The notes: generated by a model from the letters alone, not told the origin. A stretch of DNA of 64,000 nt from JAHZKN01 sp965250205 (GCA_965250205.1 CBDFNK010000022.1:186001-250000); one strand, 5' to 3'; positions 47,492 through 56,211 are shown, counted from the stretch's first letter. Numbers and translations are program-made.

Positions 47492-47710
47492 TCAGCTATT
47501 GATATCTTCCGGCACTTCAATTTCGCGAACTGCCAATCCACATTTCTTTATGCCCTTTTTTATGCGTGCCTCATCCATGTCGTTCTCTGGAATCCAGCCA
47601 TGGTCGCGACCTATGAAATTAGAATCTGAGAAATCTGATATGCGACCACATGCGAGGTAAAGCTTGTCATCCATGTCAGGAAACAAGTCGAAATCGTATG
47701 ATGTACGAAT
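47492..47710 (-). pseudogene. C-terminal gene remnant truncated at IS edge
   Basis: The minus-strand frame reads naturally from 47710 (IRTSYDFDLFPDMDDK) to a stop at 47492 (EIEVPEDINS), with balanced protein-like composition. Upstream it meets TAA at once, next to the probable IS boundary, so the 5' part appears lost. A start at the internal Met (MDDKLYLACG) is conceivable but has no clear ribosome site. Family not recognised. Confidence 0.5.
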
Positions 47711-48008
47711 TTATTTTTGCACCGCCCTAGGCTCCTTATGCGTTGTCCGGTTCATAGCCGGTTCCATGGCAATGAAGGCACGCCGCCTGCTCGATTGGCT
47801 CAAACCCCGCGCCAGAATGTTTGCCATCCATCATGGTGTCAAAGGGTGTGCGTCCGCAACACATTTTTCCTTGATGGGTGCGCTCGGTGTTGTAGTGGTT
47901 GAGCCATTGATCGAGATCTGATTGCAGCTGTTCAATGGTTTCATACAGCGTTTTTCGGAACGTCATCTGATAAAACTCTTGCAATATCGTTTTGTGGAAG
48001 CGTTCGCA

Positions 48009-48045
48009 GCCTCTCGGCTGTGCTGCGCTTGCCTGCTGGCCATTG
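48009..48045 (-). repeat. 37-nt insert 2 in transposase gene
   Basis: Lies between the codons for the family sequence TNGI and CERFHKT, right before the catalytic Glu. On the coding strand it begins CAATGGCCAGCAGG and ends GCCGAGAGGC. It matches insert 1 at 25 of 37 positions without gaps, sharing CAAGCG and CGAGAG. Confidence 0.75.
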
Positions 48046-48765
48046 GATGCCGTTCGTCTGTGGGTGTTTGACCTTGGTTTTTGTGTGATCGATATCGTTG
48101 AGGCCTAAGAACAACTGGTAATCGTGTTTGTCGATGCGGCCGCAGAACTCGGTGCCCCGATCTGTCATGATGCGTAACACTGGCAGACCCTGCTCCTCAT
48201 AAAACGGCAGCACTTTATCATTCAACAGATCCGCCGCAGTGATCGGTGTCTTGGTCATATAGATCTTGGCGTGTGCAACTTTGCTATAGGTATCGACGTA
48301 AGTCTGCTGATAGACGCGTCCAACACCTTTGAGCGTGCCGACGTAAAAGGTGTCCTGCGAGCCGAGATAACCGGGATGGGCGGTTTCGATTTCGCCACAC
48401 GCTTCATCGTCGTGTTTTTTCTTCTCAAGGGCCTGCACTTGAGCTTCGGTGAGAATACCGCCGTCACGGGCAATCTTTTCTTCCAGGGCTTTCAGCCGTT
48501 TCTTGAAGTTTTCCAGGTCGTGACGTAACCAAACCGAGCGCACACCGGATGGGGAGACAAAGACACCCTGTTTGCGCAACTCGTTTGAGGTCCGTGCCTG
48601 ACCGTAAGCTGGAAAGTCGGTTGCTGAACAGATGACAGCCCGTTCAACCACGTCATCGACACGGTTAGCGCGATTGGGTTTGCGCCGGGTGCGTTCGAGC
48701 AAAGCTTCAACCCCGCCCTCGTCGACAGCGGATTTGTAGCGATAGAAGGTGTCGCGTGAGTAGCC

Positions 48766-48802
48766 CACTCTCGACGGCGCTTCGCTTGTCTGCCGTGCAA
48801 CG
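48766..48802 (-). repeat. 37-nt insert 1 in transposase gene
   Basis: Lies between ACQVM and GYSRDTF of the transposase helix-turn-helix. On the coding strand it begins CGTTGCACGGCAGA and ends GTCGAGAGTG. Same length and related sequence as insert 2. Confidence 0.75.
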
Positions 48803-49119
48803 CATCACCTGGCAAGCTTTTGATACGTTGCCGAGCTCTTCGGCCAGGTTTAAAAGGCCAGCCTTGTGTTTGATGATCTTGTCTGTAGTGTTCAACATTG
48901 TGGTGTCCTCGTCTTGTGGGTTGGTTTGCACCTCCATCAAAACGGAAAACCATCATCTCAATCAAGAGATGTGCCGCTCCTAATCCAGTTCGCTGGAAAG
49001 GGAGCGGTGTCAGATCAAGTCGGAACTAGTTCAAATTACGTGCAAAACCAGACAATGCATTTGATAACGCACATGTTTATTGCTTGCCCGCGCATGATCC
49101 CTGCTCGCTCTTGTCATAA

Positions 49120-49604
49120 TCACTCTTGCTCAGCCTTGTTGTTCGGTGCTTCCTCAAGTGCACCCAAGCCAAGCGACACCGCCTCAAAATAATCATCCGT
49201 TGGTCTTCGGTTTGCCTCCAGTGTCGTTTTGGTGGCAACGTTGCTTTCAACTCTGGGAAGCGTTCAGCTAGCGTGTGAGCTTCTTGAAACTTGTTGGCGT
49301 AGGCGTGTTGTCGGGTGACTAGTGACCACGGTATGTCATTGTCTTGTGCCGCCTTCATAATCTGGTTGATCAAGGAGCGGGAGTATTGGCCTTTCTTGCT
49401 GTCGTCTGTCACTAGTTCCGTGACCAGCAGCTCTGGGCGGTAATACTTTATCTTCTTGGCTGCGAAGTCATAGGCTTGCCGGGGAGAATCACTGGCGTCT
49501 TTGGAGCTGCCCCAGTCAAAGGGTGTGCCATCAATCAAGAAAACATGCCCGAGCTTGGTACTGGCCGCCGCTAGTGCCAGCACATTGCGATACTTAGTTC
49601 TCAT
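49120..49604 (-). pseudogene. RuvC-like / RNase H-fold gene with frameshift
   Basis: Reads VLALAAASTKLGHVF at the N-terminus, where relatives have an Asp in place of the first Ala after LAL, then LLVTELVTDD and a C-terminal KRHWRQTEDQRMII. At 49184-49189 (a TTTT run) the frame slips: the other frame continues FEAVSLGLGALEEA and stops at 49120, restoring the usual helix, while the original frame continues to 49077 in unlikely sequence. A lost catalytic Asp and the shift together suggest decay. The RuvC-like assignment is moderate. Confidence 0.5.
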
Positions 49605-49703
49605 AGGCAGATTGCGTTGGGGCTGTTAATCGCTTGGACAAGGACTTAAGGGTTTGTTCCTTGAGCGATGGTCCAGTAGCGTAGCTGTCTCGACATGCTT
49701 AAA

Positions 49704-50138
49704 CTAATGGGGCGCAGAAGCTCTTTTTAAGGCACTTGCTCGATTCAAGACTTTGCCAAATCGAATTTCCATTGCATCTCGAATGCTGATGACGCCGTCA
49801 ATCTTATTATCTTGATCTACCACGACGATGTGTCGAATTTTGTTGTCCGACATCAATTGCAGAGCCGCTTCAATTGAAGCTTCGCGCGTGCATGTGATCA
49901 CATCCTTGGTCATCAGGAGCGACACCTTGACAAGATGTAGAGCACCGCGACGCTTATTGAGTCCATAGGCAATATCGCGTTCTGAAATGATGCCGTGTAA
50001 CGTCTTCCCGTCGTCGCTTACGACCATGACGCCCATGCGTTCATCTTCAAGGCGTTTTGAGAGTTCACCAATCGTTTCATCGCGTCGGATTGTGCTGACA
50101 CGTGTTCCCTTTGCTTCGAGGATATCTGCAACTCTCAT
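49704..50138 (-). CDS. CBS-domain protein
   Basis: A 144-residue protein made of a tandem CBS pair: first motif with GVMVVSDDGKTLHGIISERDIA, second with IRHIVVVDQDNKIDGVISIRD. Such stand-alone pairs bind adenine nucleotides and act as energy sensors. The ATG at 50138 faces away from the hydrogenase operon across a 760-bp gap. A link to hydrogenase control is possible but not shown. Confidence 0.88.
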   Translation of the reverse strand: MRVADILEAKGTRVSTIRRDETIGELSKRLEDERMGVMVVSDDGKTLHGIISERDIAYGLNKRRGALHLVKVSLLMTKDVITCTREASIEAALQLMSDNKIRHIVVVDQDNKIDGVISIRDAMEIRFGKVLNRASALKRASAPH

Positions 50139-50795
50139 GTGATGGTCTCCCTATTTGGTATCGTGTGCATGACGAGCAAAAAATGTCGTGCACGGCGGTA
50201 AAGTGAGTAACGTGCTTAGTTTTCATTATTTTTTCACAGGATCAGTTCAATTGCTCAGGCCTTAAATGAGGTTCAAGATGAGACAAAATTGAAGTTGTCA
50301 AAGTGTTCCGGGCGGTTGTGTCGCGGATTTGGGAGCACGAGCAACAGGGTCCTGTGCGCTGCAAAAAATAGCGCAAAGTTGTTTTGCCAGTGTCGGTTTT
50401 GCCGGTGTCGCATGACGCGAAAGGTGCAACTTTTCATTCTCATGATTGCACGCACGAAATTTTTGCTGCGCTGCGAAATAGGCCTGCAGTGTCCGTTTCT
50501 CTACGACCTGTTGCATCGCAACTCCTTGGTTGGTTTTTTGTTGACGTGAGATCGACTGGGACTGCCGTTTCGCGTTTTTCGAGCGGCTAGGCCAACGTTC
50601 GCTATTGGGAGCACGTGCACAAAACATACCGGCGCGTGAACGCATTCCGGCGAATTCGTCCGGGAGACTTAGTGGGGTAGTACGGGAAAACACGGTGGAA
50701 GGTGAGCTTCCACTCTAGCTTCCAATCGACAAGCGATCGTGAAAATGTGCGCGCCGGAAACGATCTAAGCCGCTGAAAAGCTTGATAAAAAAAGT
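50139..50795. other. upstream region of hydrogenase operon
   Basis: About 660 bp without a convincing gene. GTTTTGCCAGTGTCG (50381-50395) is followed by the same 15-mer with one change (50396-50410), a tandem pair placed some 400 bp before the sigma-54 promoter, a distance suited to an enhancer-binding activator site (inference). Confidence 0.5.
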
Positions 50796-50811
50796 TGGCC
50801 TAATACTTGCT
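50796..50811 (+). promoter_or_regulatory. sigma-54 promoter of hupSLC
   Basis: TGGCCTAATACTTGCT has GG at -24 and GC at -12 with the exact spacing of the sigma-54 consensus TGGCACN5TTGCW. Transcription would begin near 50822, about 80 nt before the hupS ATG. Confidence 0.7.
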
Positions 50812-50900
50812 TAACGTTAATAGAAGCCAAATTGCAGTGCCTGGGCGTCGTTTTTGCTCAGGCAGCGCGCACAACGAAAACAGGGGCTTGGAGGAGCGAA

Positions 50901-51980
50901 ATGCAAGAGACATTTTATGAAGTCATGAGGCGGCAGGGTATTACGCGTCGTAGTTTTCTAAAATATTGCAGTTTGACCGCTGCGGCCTTGGGTTTGGGCC
51001 CAACATTCGCGCCAAAGATTGCCCATGCGATGGAAAACAAGCCGCGCATTCCCGTGCTCTGGTTGCATGGCTTGGAATGTACCTGCTGCTCTGAGTCCTT
51101 TATTCGCTCTGCGCATCCGCTCGCAAAAGATGTCATTCTGTCGATGATTTCGCTGGATTATGACGATACGATTATGGCTGCCGCTGGTCATCAGGCAGAG
51201 GCAATCGTCGAAGAAATAGTGCACAAGCACAAAGGGAATTACATTCTCGCCTGCGAAGGCAACCCGCCTTTGAACCAGGACGGTATGTCCTGCATTATCG
51301 GCGGTAAACCCTACCTGGAACAGCTGCAATTTGCTGCAAAAGATGCCAAGGCGATTATTTCGTGGGGCTCATGTGCGTCGTGGGGCTGCGTGCAGGCAGC
51401 ACGGCCAAATCCAACGAAGGCTGTTCCCATTCACAAGGCGCCGGGAATTCCTGGAAATGTGCCGATAATCAAGGTGCCCGGTTGTCCACCCATCGCCGAA
51501 GTGATGACAGCAGTGGTGACCTACATTCTCACATTTGATCGTCTGCCCTCACTCGACAGGCAGGGTCGACCAAAGATGTTTTACAGTCAGAGAATTCACG
51601 ACAAATGCTATCGACGTTCACACTTTGATGCCGGACAGTTTGTCGAAGCCTTTGATGATGAAGGTGCCCGCAAAGGCTACTGCCTCTATAAGGTTGGTTG
51701 CAAGGGACCAACCACCTACAATGCTTGCTCGACAGTGCGTTGGAATGGTGGACTGTCGTTCCCAATCCAAGCCGGTCACCCGTGTATTGGCTGCTCCGAG
51801 GACGGCTTCTGGGACAAGGGAAGTTTCTACGACCGCCTAACTGATGTGCACGGTTTTGGTATTGAATCCAATGCTGATGAAATCGGTATGGCGGCCGCTG
51901 GCGTAGTTGGCGCTGCCGCCGCAGTTCATGCAGGGGCAAGCATCGTAAAACGTATGGCGCAAAAGGGAGATAAAGAATAA
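50901..51980 (+). CDS. hupS: [NiFe] uptake hydrogenase small subunit
   Basis: A 359-residue precursor starting at the ATG after GGAGGAG. The Tat signal TRRSFLK is at residues 15-21. The electron-transfer clusters are ligated by Cys in ECTCCSE (60, 62, 63), GSCASWGC, PGCPP, HDKCYRR, KGYCLYKVGC and HPCIGC. Two extra cysteines of oxygen-tolerant enzymes, the middle Cys of CTCC and C131 in GMSCIIGG, are present, implying a [4Fe-3S] proximal cluster. A C-terminal hydrophobic helix (AAAGVVGAAAAVHAG) anchors it to the membrane. The large subunit overlaps by one base. Confidence 0.96.
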   Translation: MQETFYEVMRRQGITRRSFLKYCSLTAAALGLGPTFAPKIAHAMENKPRIPVLWLHGLECTCCSESFIRSAHPLAKDVILSMISLDYDDTIMAAAGHQAEAIVEEIVHKHKGNYILACEGNPPLNQDGMSCIIGGKPYLEQLQFAAKDAKAIISWGSCASWGCVQAARPNPTKAVPIHKAPGIPGNVPIIKVPGCPPIAEVMTAVVTYILTFDRLPSLDRQGRPKMFYSQRIHDKCYRRSHFDAGQFVEAFDDEGARKGYCLYKVGCKGPTTYNACSTVRWNGGLSFPIQAGHPCIGCSEDGFWDKGSFYDRLTDVHGFGIESNADEIGMAAAGVVGAAAAVHAGASIVKRMAQKGDKE

Positions 51981-53779
51981 TGCCTGTAATCAATACTCCA
52001 AATGGCTTTACGCTTGATGACGCTGGTCAGCGCCAGGTGGTTGATCCCGTCACACGTATTGAAGGCCATATGCGTGCTGAGGTGAATATCAGCTCGGATA
52101 ACATAATCACCAATGCCGTTTCCACTGGAACAATGTGGCGTGGCTTGGAGGTGATCCTAAAAGGTCGTGATCCGCGAGATGCCTGGGCCTTCACACAACG
52201 CATTTGTGGTGTTTGCACAGGAACGCACGCGTTGACATCTGTGCGCGCCGTTGAAGATGCGTTGAAAATTGATATCCCAGAGAACGCAAACTCCATCCGC
52301 AATATCATGCAGCTTTCGCTGCAGGTGCATGATCATTTGGTGCACTTCTACCATCTGCATGCGCTTGATTGGGTCAACCCGGTTAATGCTCTCAAGGCCG
52401 ATCCCAAAGCGACCTCGGCGCTGCAGCAAAAGGTTTCGCCTCATCATCCCAAATCTTCACCGGGTTATTTTCGCGATATCCAAAACCGGCTGAAGAAGTT
52501 TGTTGAAAGTGGGCAGTTGGGACCGTTTAAAAACGGCTACTGGACCAATCCGGCTTATCGGCTTCCACCTGAAGCCGATCTGATGGCAACAACACACTAT
52601 CTTGAGGCGCTTGATTTTCAGAAGATCATCATGACCACGCGTACTATTTTTGGTGGTAAAGACACCCATCCAAACTGGTTGGTTGGCGGTGTGCCATGCG
52701 CCATTAATATGGATGGTGAATTAGCCGCTGGCGCACCAATTAATATGGAGCGTCTCAACTATGTGAAGTCGGTTCTTGACCAGTCGCTTGAATTCATCAA
52801 CAACGTTTACATTCCAGATATTATTGCGATTGGCGGCTTCTACAAGGATTGGCTCTATGGCGGTGGCATATCTGGAAAGAGTGTGCTGGCGTATGGCGAT
52901 ATTCCAGATCGTGCCAATGATTATTCTGCCAGCAATCTCCTCATGCCGCAGGGTGCGATCATCAATGGAGATCTGACCAAAGTTCACGAGATTGATCACC
53001 GTGATCCCGAGCAGATTCAGGAGTTTGTGCCGCATAGCTGGTACAAGTATCCAGATGAAAGCAAAGGTCTGCATCCTTGGGATGGCATCACCGAACCCAA
53101 TTTTGCTTTAGGCCCGAATACCAAGGGGACCAAAACCAACATTAAGCAGCTAGACGAGGCTGCAAAGTACTCGTGGATCAAGGCGCCGCGTTGGCGGGGC
53201 CATGCCATGGAAGTTGGTCCACTCGCCCGTTATGTTGTTGGCTACGCAAGCGGGCACAAAGAGTTTACAGAGCAAATCAACATGGTTCTGAAGGCTCTTG
53301 ATGTGCCGGTTGAGGCGCTGTTCTCAACGCTCGGCCGCACTGCCGCCCGCGCCTTGGAGGCGCAATGGGCTGCTGAAAAACAGATCTACTTCTTTAAAAA
53401 GCTGATTGCCAACATCAAAGCAGGCGACACATCAACAGCAAATACTGAGAAGTTTGATCCAAGCACATGGCCCGCCGAGACCAAGGGAGTTGGGTTTACC
53501 GAAGCACCACGTGGGGCACTTGCGCATTGGATCCGTATCAAAGATACCAAGATCGACAATTATCAATGTGTTGTGCCAACGACATGGAACGGGTCTCCAC
53601 GCGATTCCAAAGGAAACATTGGTGCCTTTGAGGCCTCAATGATGAATACAAAAGTGGAGCGTCCGGAAGAGCCGGTTGAAATCCTTCGCAACATTCACAG
53701 CTTTGATCCATGCCTCGCCTGTTCAACGCATGTGATGTCCGAGGATGGAAAAACGCTTGCCAAAGTCAAAGTCCGATAG
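51980..53779 (+). CDS. hupL: [NiFe] uptake hydrogenase large subunit
   Basis: A 599-residue catalytic subunit. Nickel-binding motifs are RICGVCTGTHA near residue 74 and DPCLACSTHV near the C-terminus; a tail after the final His (VMSEDGKTLAKVKVR) would be cleaved by a HupD-type protease. Group 1 blocks such as RIEGHMRAEV and HALDWVNP are present. It starts in TAATG overlap with hupS. It oxidises H2 at the periplasmic face. The protease and the Hyp proteins needed for nickel insertion are not in the window. Confidence 0.97.
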   Translation: MPVINTPNGFTLDDAGQRQVVDPVTRIEGHMRAEVNISSDNIITNAVSTGTMWRGLEVILKGRDPRDAWAFTQRICGVCTGTHALTSVRAVEDALKIDIPENANSIRNIMQLSLQVHDHLVHFYHLHALDWVNPVNALKADPKATSALQQKVSPHHPKSSPGYFRDIQNRLKKFVESGQLGPFKNGYWTNPAYRLPPEADLMATTHYLEALDFQKIIMTTRTIFGGKDTHPNWLVGGVPCAINMDGELAAGAPINMERLNYVKSVLDQSLEFINNVYIPDIIAIGGFYKDWLYGGGISGKSVLAYGDIPDRANDYSASNLLMPQGAIINGDLTKVHEIDHRDPEQIQEFVPHSWYKYPDESKGLHPWDGITEPNFALGPNTKGTKTNIKQLDEAAKYSWIKAPRWRGHAMEVGPLARYVVGYASGHKEFTEQINMVLKALDVPVEALFSTLGRTAARALEAQWAAEKQIYFFKKLIANIKAGDTSTANTEKFDPSTWPAETKGVGFTEAPRGALAHWIRIKDTKIDNYQCVVPTTWNGSPRDSKGNIGAFEASMMNTKVERPEEPVEILRNIHSFDPCLACSTHVMSEDGKTLAKVKVR

Positions 53780-53794
53780 GGGGAGCGACGTGTG

Positions 53795-54511
53795 ATGGCC
53801 GACACAGAAGTAACTCGAGACGGGCAACAAGCCGTCTATGTCTATGAAGGTTCGCTCAGGCTTTGGCATTGGATCAATGCGCTTGCGATCTTCACACTCA
53901 TCGGCACCGGCTATTTTATTGGTTCACCAATGTCTTCGGTGCCTGGAGAAGCATATAACAACTTCTTCTTCGGCTGGATCCGATACATTCATTTCTCGGC
54001 AGCCTACATCCTCATCGCTGGGTTTGTATTTCGGTTGTACCTAGCGGTGATGGGCAACCGTCACGCGCGGGAGTTGGTTCTGCCCTCGTTTACGAGCCGA
54101 AAATGGTGGGCTGGTGTTTGGCATGAGCTAAAGTGGTACGCTTTTCTCACCAAAGAACCAAAGAAGTATGTGGGCCACAACCCGCTTGCCACGCTTGCCA
54201 TGCACCTCATGTTGTTTTGGGGAACCATCTTCATGATTGTTACAGGCTTGGCGCTTTATGGTGAGGGTGCTGGTATGGGGAGCTGGCAGTACGACTGGTT
54301 CTCAAGCTGGGTTATTCCGCTGTTTGGTCAAAGCCAAGACGTGCATACCTGGCATCACTTGGGCATGTGGTACATCATCTGCTTTATCATCATCCATATT
54401 TACGTGGCTTTCCGCGAAGATGTCATGTCGCGTCAATCGATGGTCAGCACCATGATTTCAGGCTGGCGGACATTTAAGGATAATCGCCCGGCAGACGATG
54501 ATGCAGACTAA
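53795..54511 (+). CDS. hupC: Ni/Fe-hydrogenase b-type cytochrome subunit
   Basis: A 238-residue membrane protein with four helices and histidines suited to two b hemes (LRLWHWINA, YIHFSAAYI, WHHLGMWYI, IIIHIY). It passes electrons from HupS to quinone. A GGGGGAG ribosome site precedes ATG 53795 (a GTG at 53792 is the alternative). It is the last recognisable gene of the operon; an IS630 remnant follows 13 bp after its stop. Confidence 0.95.
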   Translation: MADTEVTRDGQQAVYVYEGSLRLWHWINALAIFTLIGTGYFIGSPMSSVPGEAYNNFFFGWIRYIHFSAAYILIAGFVFRLYLAVMGNRHARELVLPSFTSRKWWAGVWHELKWYAFLTKEPKKYVGHNPLATLAMHLMLFWGTIFMIVTGLALYGEGAGMGSWQYDWFSSWVIPLFGQSQDVHTWHHLGMWYIICFIIIHIYVAFREDVMSRQSMVSTMISGWRTFKDNRPADDDAD

Positions 54512-54523
54512 AGCATCGGACTT

Positions 54524-54893
54524 TTAGTTATGCACATAGCCTGCGTGTTTAAAGAAGTTCCAGCATTCTCGCGGGGGGAACAATTTGCAGATGTCGCCGA
54601 CGGCATGCCAAAGGTCCTGCTATGTTCGCGCTGCTGCTTTTCTTCAAGATAGCTTTGAGTTTAGTAAACGCCATTTCGATGGGGTTGAGATCGAGAGCGT
54701 AAGGCGGCAGGAACAAGAACCAAGCCCCGCGTTTGGCAAGTGCCGCTTTGGCGTTGACAGAGTCGTGCACCTTGAGCTTGATCGAAAAGCTGGCGCTGAC
54801 ATCAAGTTTGCTTGCCGCTGCCCGGCACGACTCCCCGCGTTCAATGTGCTCAATCACACGTTTATGAAGGTCTTCAGAATAAGGTTTGGCCAT
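54524..54893 (-). pseudogene. IS630-family transposase remnant
   Basis: The N-terminus (MAKPYSEDLHKRVIEHIERG, HTH) is joined directly to the C-terminal part with LPPYALDLNPIEMAF, so the catalytic middle is deleted. After KLKAILKK the frame shifts; the alternative frame has an internal stop, then reads DLWHAVGDICKLFPP to a stop at 54524, which is the normal C-terminus. Non-functional. The upstream flank (TGAATCATATTCG near 54920) resembles IS630 ends. Confidence 0.8.
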
Positions 54894-54981
54894 GATCCAC
54901 CTCCTAAAACAGGTGAATCATATTCGAGCAGACTTGGCTATCCCATGAGTCCAAATAATGCGCGGGCGCGCTAGGCGTGTT

Positions 54982-56145
54982 CTAGCGTCCGAAAACACGT
55001 CCGCGTTGCAGGCTCGCCTTGACGCTTGAGGGACGCGCGGCAAGCACACTGCGACATTCCATCGGCAAGTCTTCCAAGGTTTTAGGAGGCCGCTTTTTGA
55101 CCTTCTTCTTTTTCTTCGGCTTTGGTTTCACTTTTGGCGGTGGACGCGGTTTGACGCGCTTTAGCCACCAGGTCAGTTCCTTGCCACAGCCATCGTCGGG
55201 CTTGGTTGCTTTTTGCGGTCTGCAATTGGGCGAGTCGGCGGGGCATTTTATGCGGATGTGGAAGTGATAGTGATGACCCCAATAGGGGCGCACTTTTCTA
55301 AGCCACGCCCGGTCTTCACCTGCGCGCTTGCAAAGCGCACCTTTGATCGCCGGGTGAACCAGGATGCGCTCGACCGAGGAATACTTTGCGGCGCGCTTTA
55401 AAATTTTGACATGTCCGGGCTTGAAGTGGTGATTGACGTTCACTTTGTTGGGCGCCAGCATTGATTTAGCAGAAATGTTTTCACGTTCCTTGCGCGAAAG
55501 TTTGCGCCGTGGCATCGGGCTCATCCAGATATCGGCATCAAGACCAATTTGGTGACTGGCGTGACCGGTTAACATCGGGCCGCCGCGCGGTTGAGCAATG
55601 TCGCCCATCAACAGTCCCGGCCAACCATCTTTTTCCTGCACTTCTGTTGCAAAGCGCTGCAACAGGGCGACCATTTTGGGGTGACCCCAATGGCGATTGC
55701 GCGACAAGCGCATGGCTTGCCAGGCTTTGCCGTTGTCAGGTAGGCGCGCCGCACCGGCCAGACAGCCTTTGGAATAAAACCCAATCGCTCGGGGCCTTAA
55801 GGCGGCGGCTTGCCTCTTGGCGCCAAAAAGTTTTTTGGCTGGCACCAGTTTCTTTTTGGGTTTCTTGTTGGCCTGTTTTGTCGTTGAAGGTTTATCGCCG
55901 TTGTCAGTCGTCGGTGTCGTTGCAACTGGTGTTGGTTTGGCAGGTTTTGGAGTGATTGTGGCCGTGGCCGCAGGCGCGTTTTTTGCCTTTGGCCGGACTG
56001 CCGGTTTGGGTGTTTCCTTGAGCCACGGCAATTCACTCAACGCTTTGGCGGATGGTGGCGGCAGTTTCATCTGCGCAGCCGCTGGCAGCGCTATAACAGC
56101 GCTGAGGGCACAACTCAAAAAAACAGGGATAGCGGCGCGGCGCAT
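54982..56145 (-). CDS. mepA: penicillin-insensitive murein endopeptidase
   Basis: A 387-residue M74 peptidase cutting D-Ala-meso-DAP cross-links. A signal peptide (FLSCALSAVIALPAAA) leads to a Lys/Thr/Pro linker of about 85 residues, longer than in E. coli MepA (274 residues in all). Zinc ligands and active residues lie in TGHASHQIGLDADIWM and YWGHHYHFHIRIKCP, with GGPMLTG just before. The C-terminal 60 residues are Pro/Lys rich (PKPKKKKK) and probably unstructured, perhaps binding the wall. Confidence 0.85.
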   Translation of the reverse strand: MRRAAIPVFLSCALSAVIALPAAAQMKLPPPSAKALSELPWLKETPKPAVRPKAKNAPAATATITPKPAKPTPVATTPTTDNGDKPSTTKQANKKPKKKLVPAKKLFGAKRQAAALRPRAIGFYSKGCLAGAARLPDNGKAWQAMRLSRNRHWGHPKMVALLQRFATEVQEKDGWPGLLMGDIAQPRGGPMLTGHASHQIGLDADIWMSPMPRRKLSRKERENISAKSMLAPNKVNVNHHFKPGHVKILKRAAKYSSVERILVHPAIKGALCKRAGEDRAWLRKVRPYWGHHYHFHIRIKCPADSPNCRPQKATKPDDGCGKELTWWLKRVKPRPPPKVKPKPKKKKKVKKRPPKTLEDLPMECRSVLAARPSSVKASLQRGRVFGR

Positions 56146-56211
56146 AGGTCTCCCCCTCGTCAGATCAAAATCACACTAACGCGACGGAATGGGCAGAAAT
56201 ACGGCCTCGCA

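Larger units (their letters stand above)
47736..48898 (-). pseudogene. IS481-family transposase, interrupted twice
   Basis: Three frames together make one transposase: N-terminal helix-turn-helix (LLNLAEELGNVSKACQVM), then GYSRDTFYRY and the DDE core with first Asp in QQTYVDTYSKVA and second in MTDRGTEFCG, then CERFHKTILQEF with the catalytic Glu and the C-terminus ending HCHGTGYEPDNA. Two 37-nt inserts, at 48766-48802 and 48009-48045, each shift the frame. Apart from them no residue seems missing. Unless the inserts are bypassed or removed the enzyme is dead. Confidence 0.8.
47717..49012 (-). mobile_element. IS481-like insertion sequence
   Basis: About 1.3 kb enclosing a broken transposase gene. 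Possible imperfect ends are TTGCACCGCCCT (left, plus strand) and CTGACACCGCTCCCT (right, minus strand). Just inside the right end, CCGCTCC/GGAGCGG with inner TCCAG/CTGGA forms a hairpin (48973-49006). Boundaries are approximate; no target duplication was confirmed. Confidence 0.6.

Noticed and set aside
49007..49040. TGTCAGATCAAGTCGGAAC as the inverted-repeat end of the IS481 element
   Set aside because: It is oriented away from the transposase and no complementary copy was found at 47.7 or 49.6 kb; it may belong to a lost second element.
50287..50301. TTGAAGTTGTCAA as an FNR/FixK box upstream of the hydrogenase operon
   Set aside because: The half-sites TTGA and TCAA are one base too close for the 14-bp consensus TTGATN4ATCAA.
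54585..54974. 129-codon open frame opposite the IS630 remnant
   Set aside because: It is antisense to a clear transposase fragment and has no independent support.
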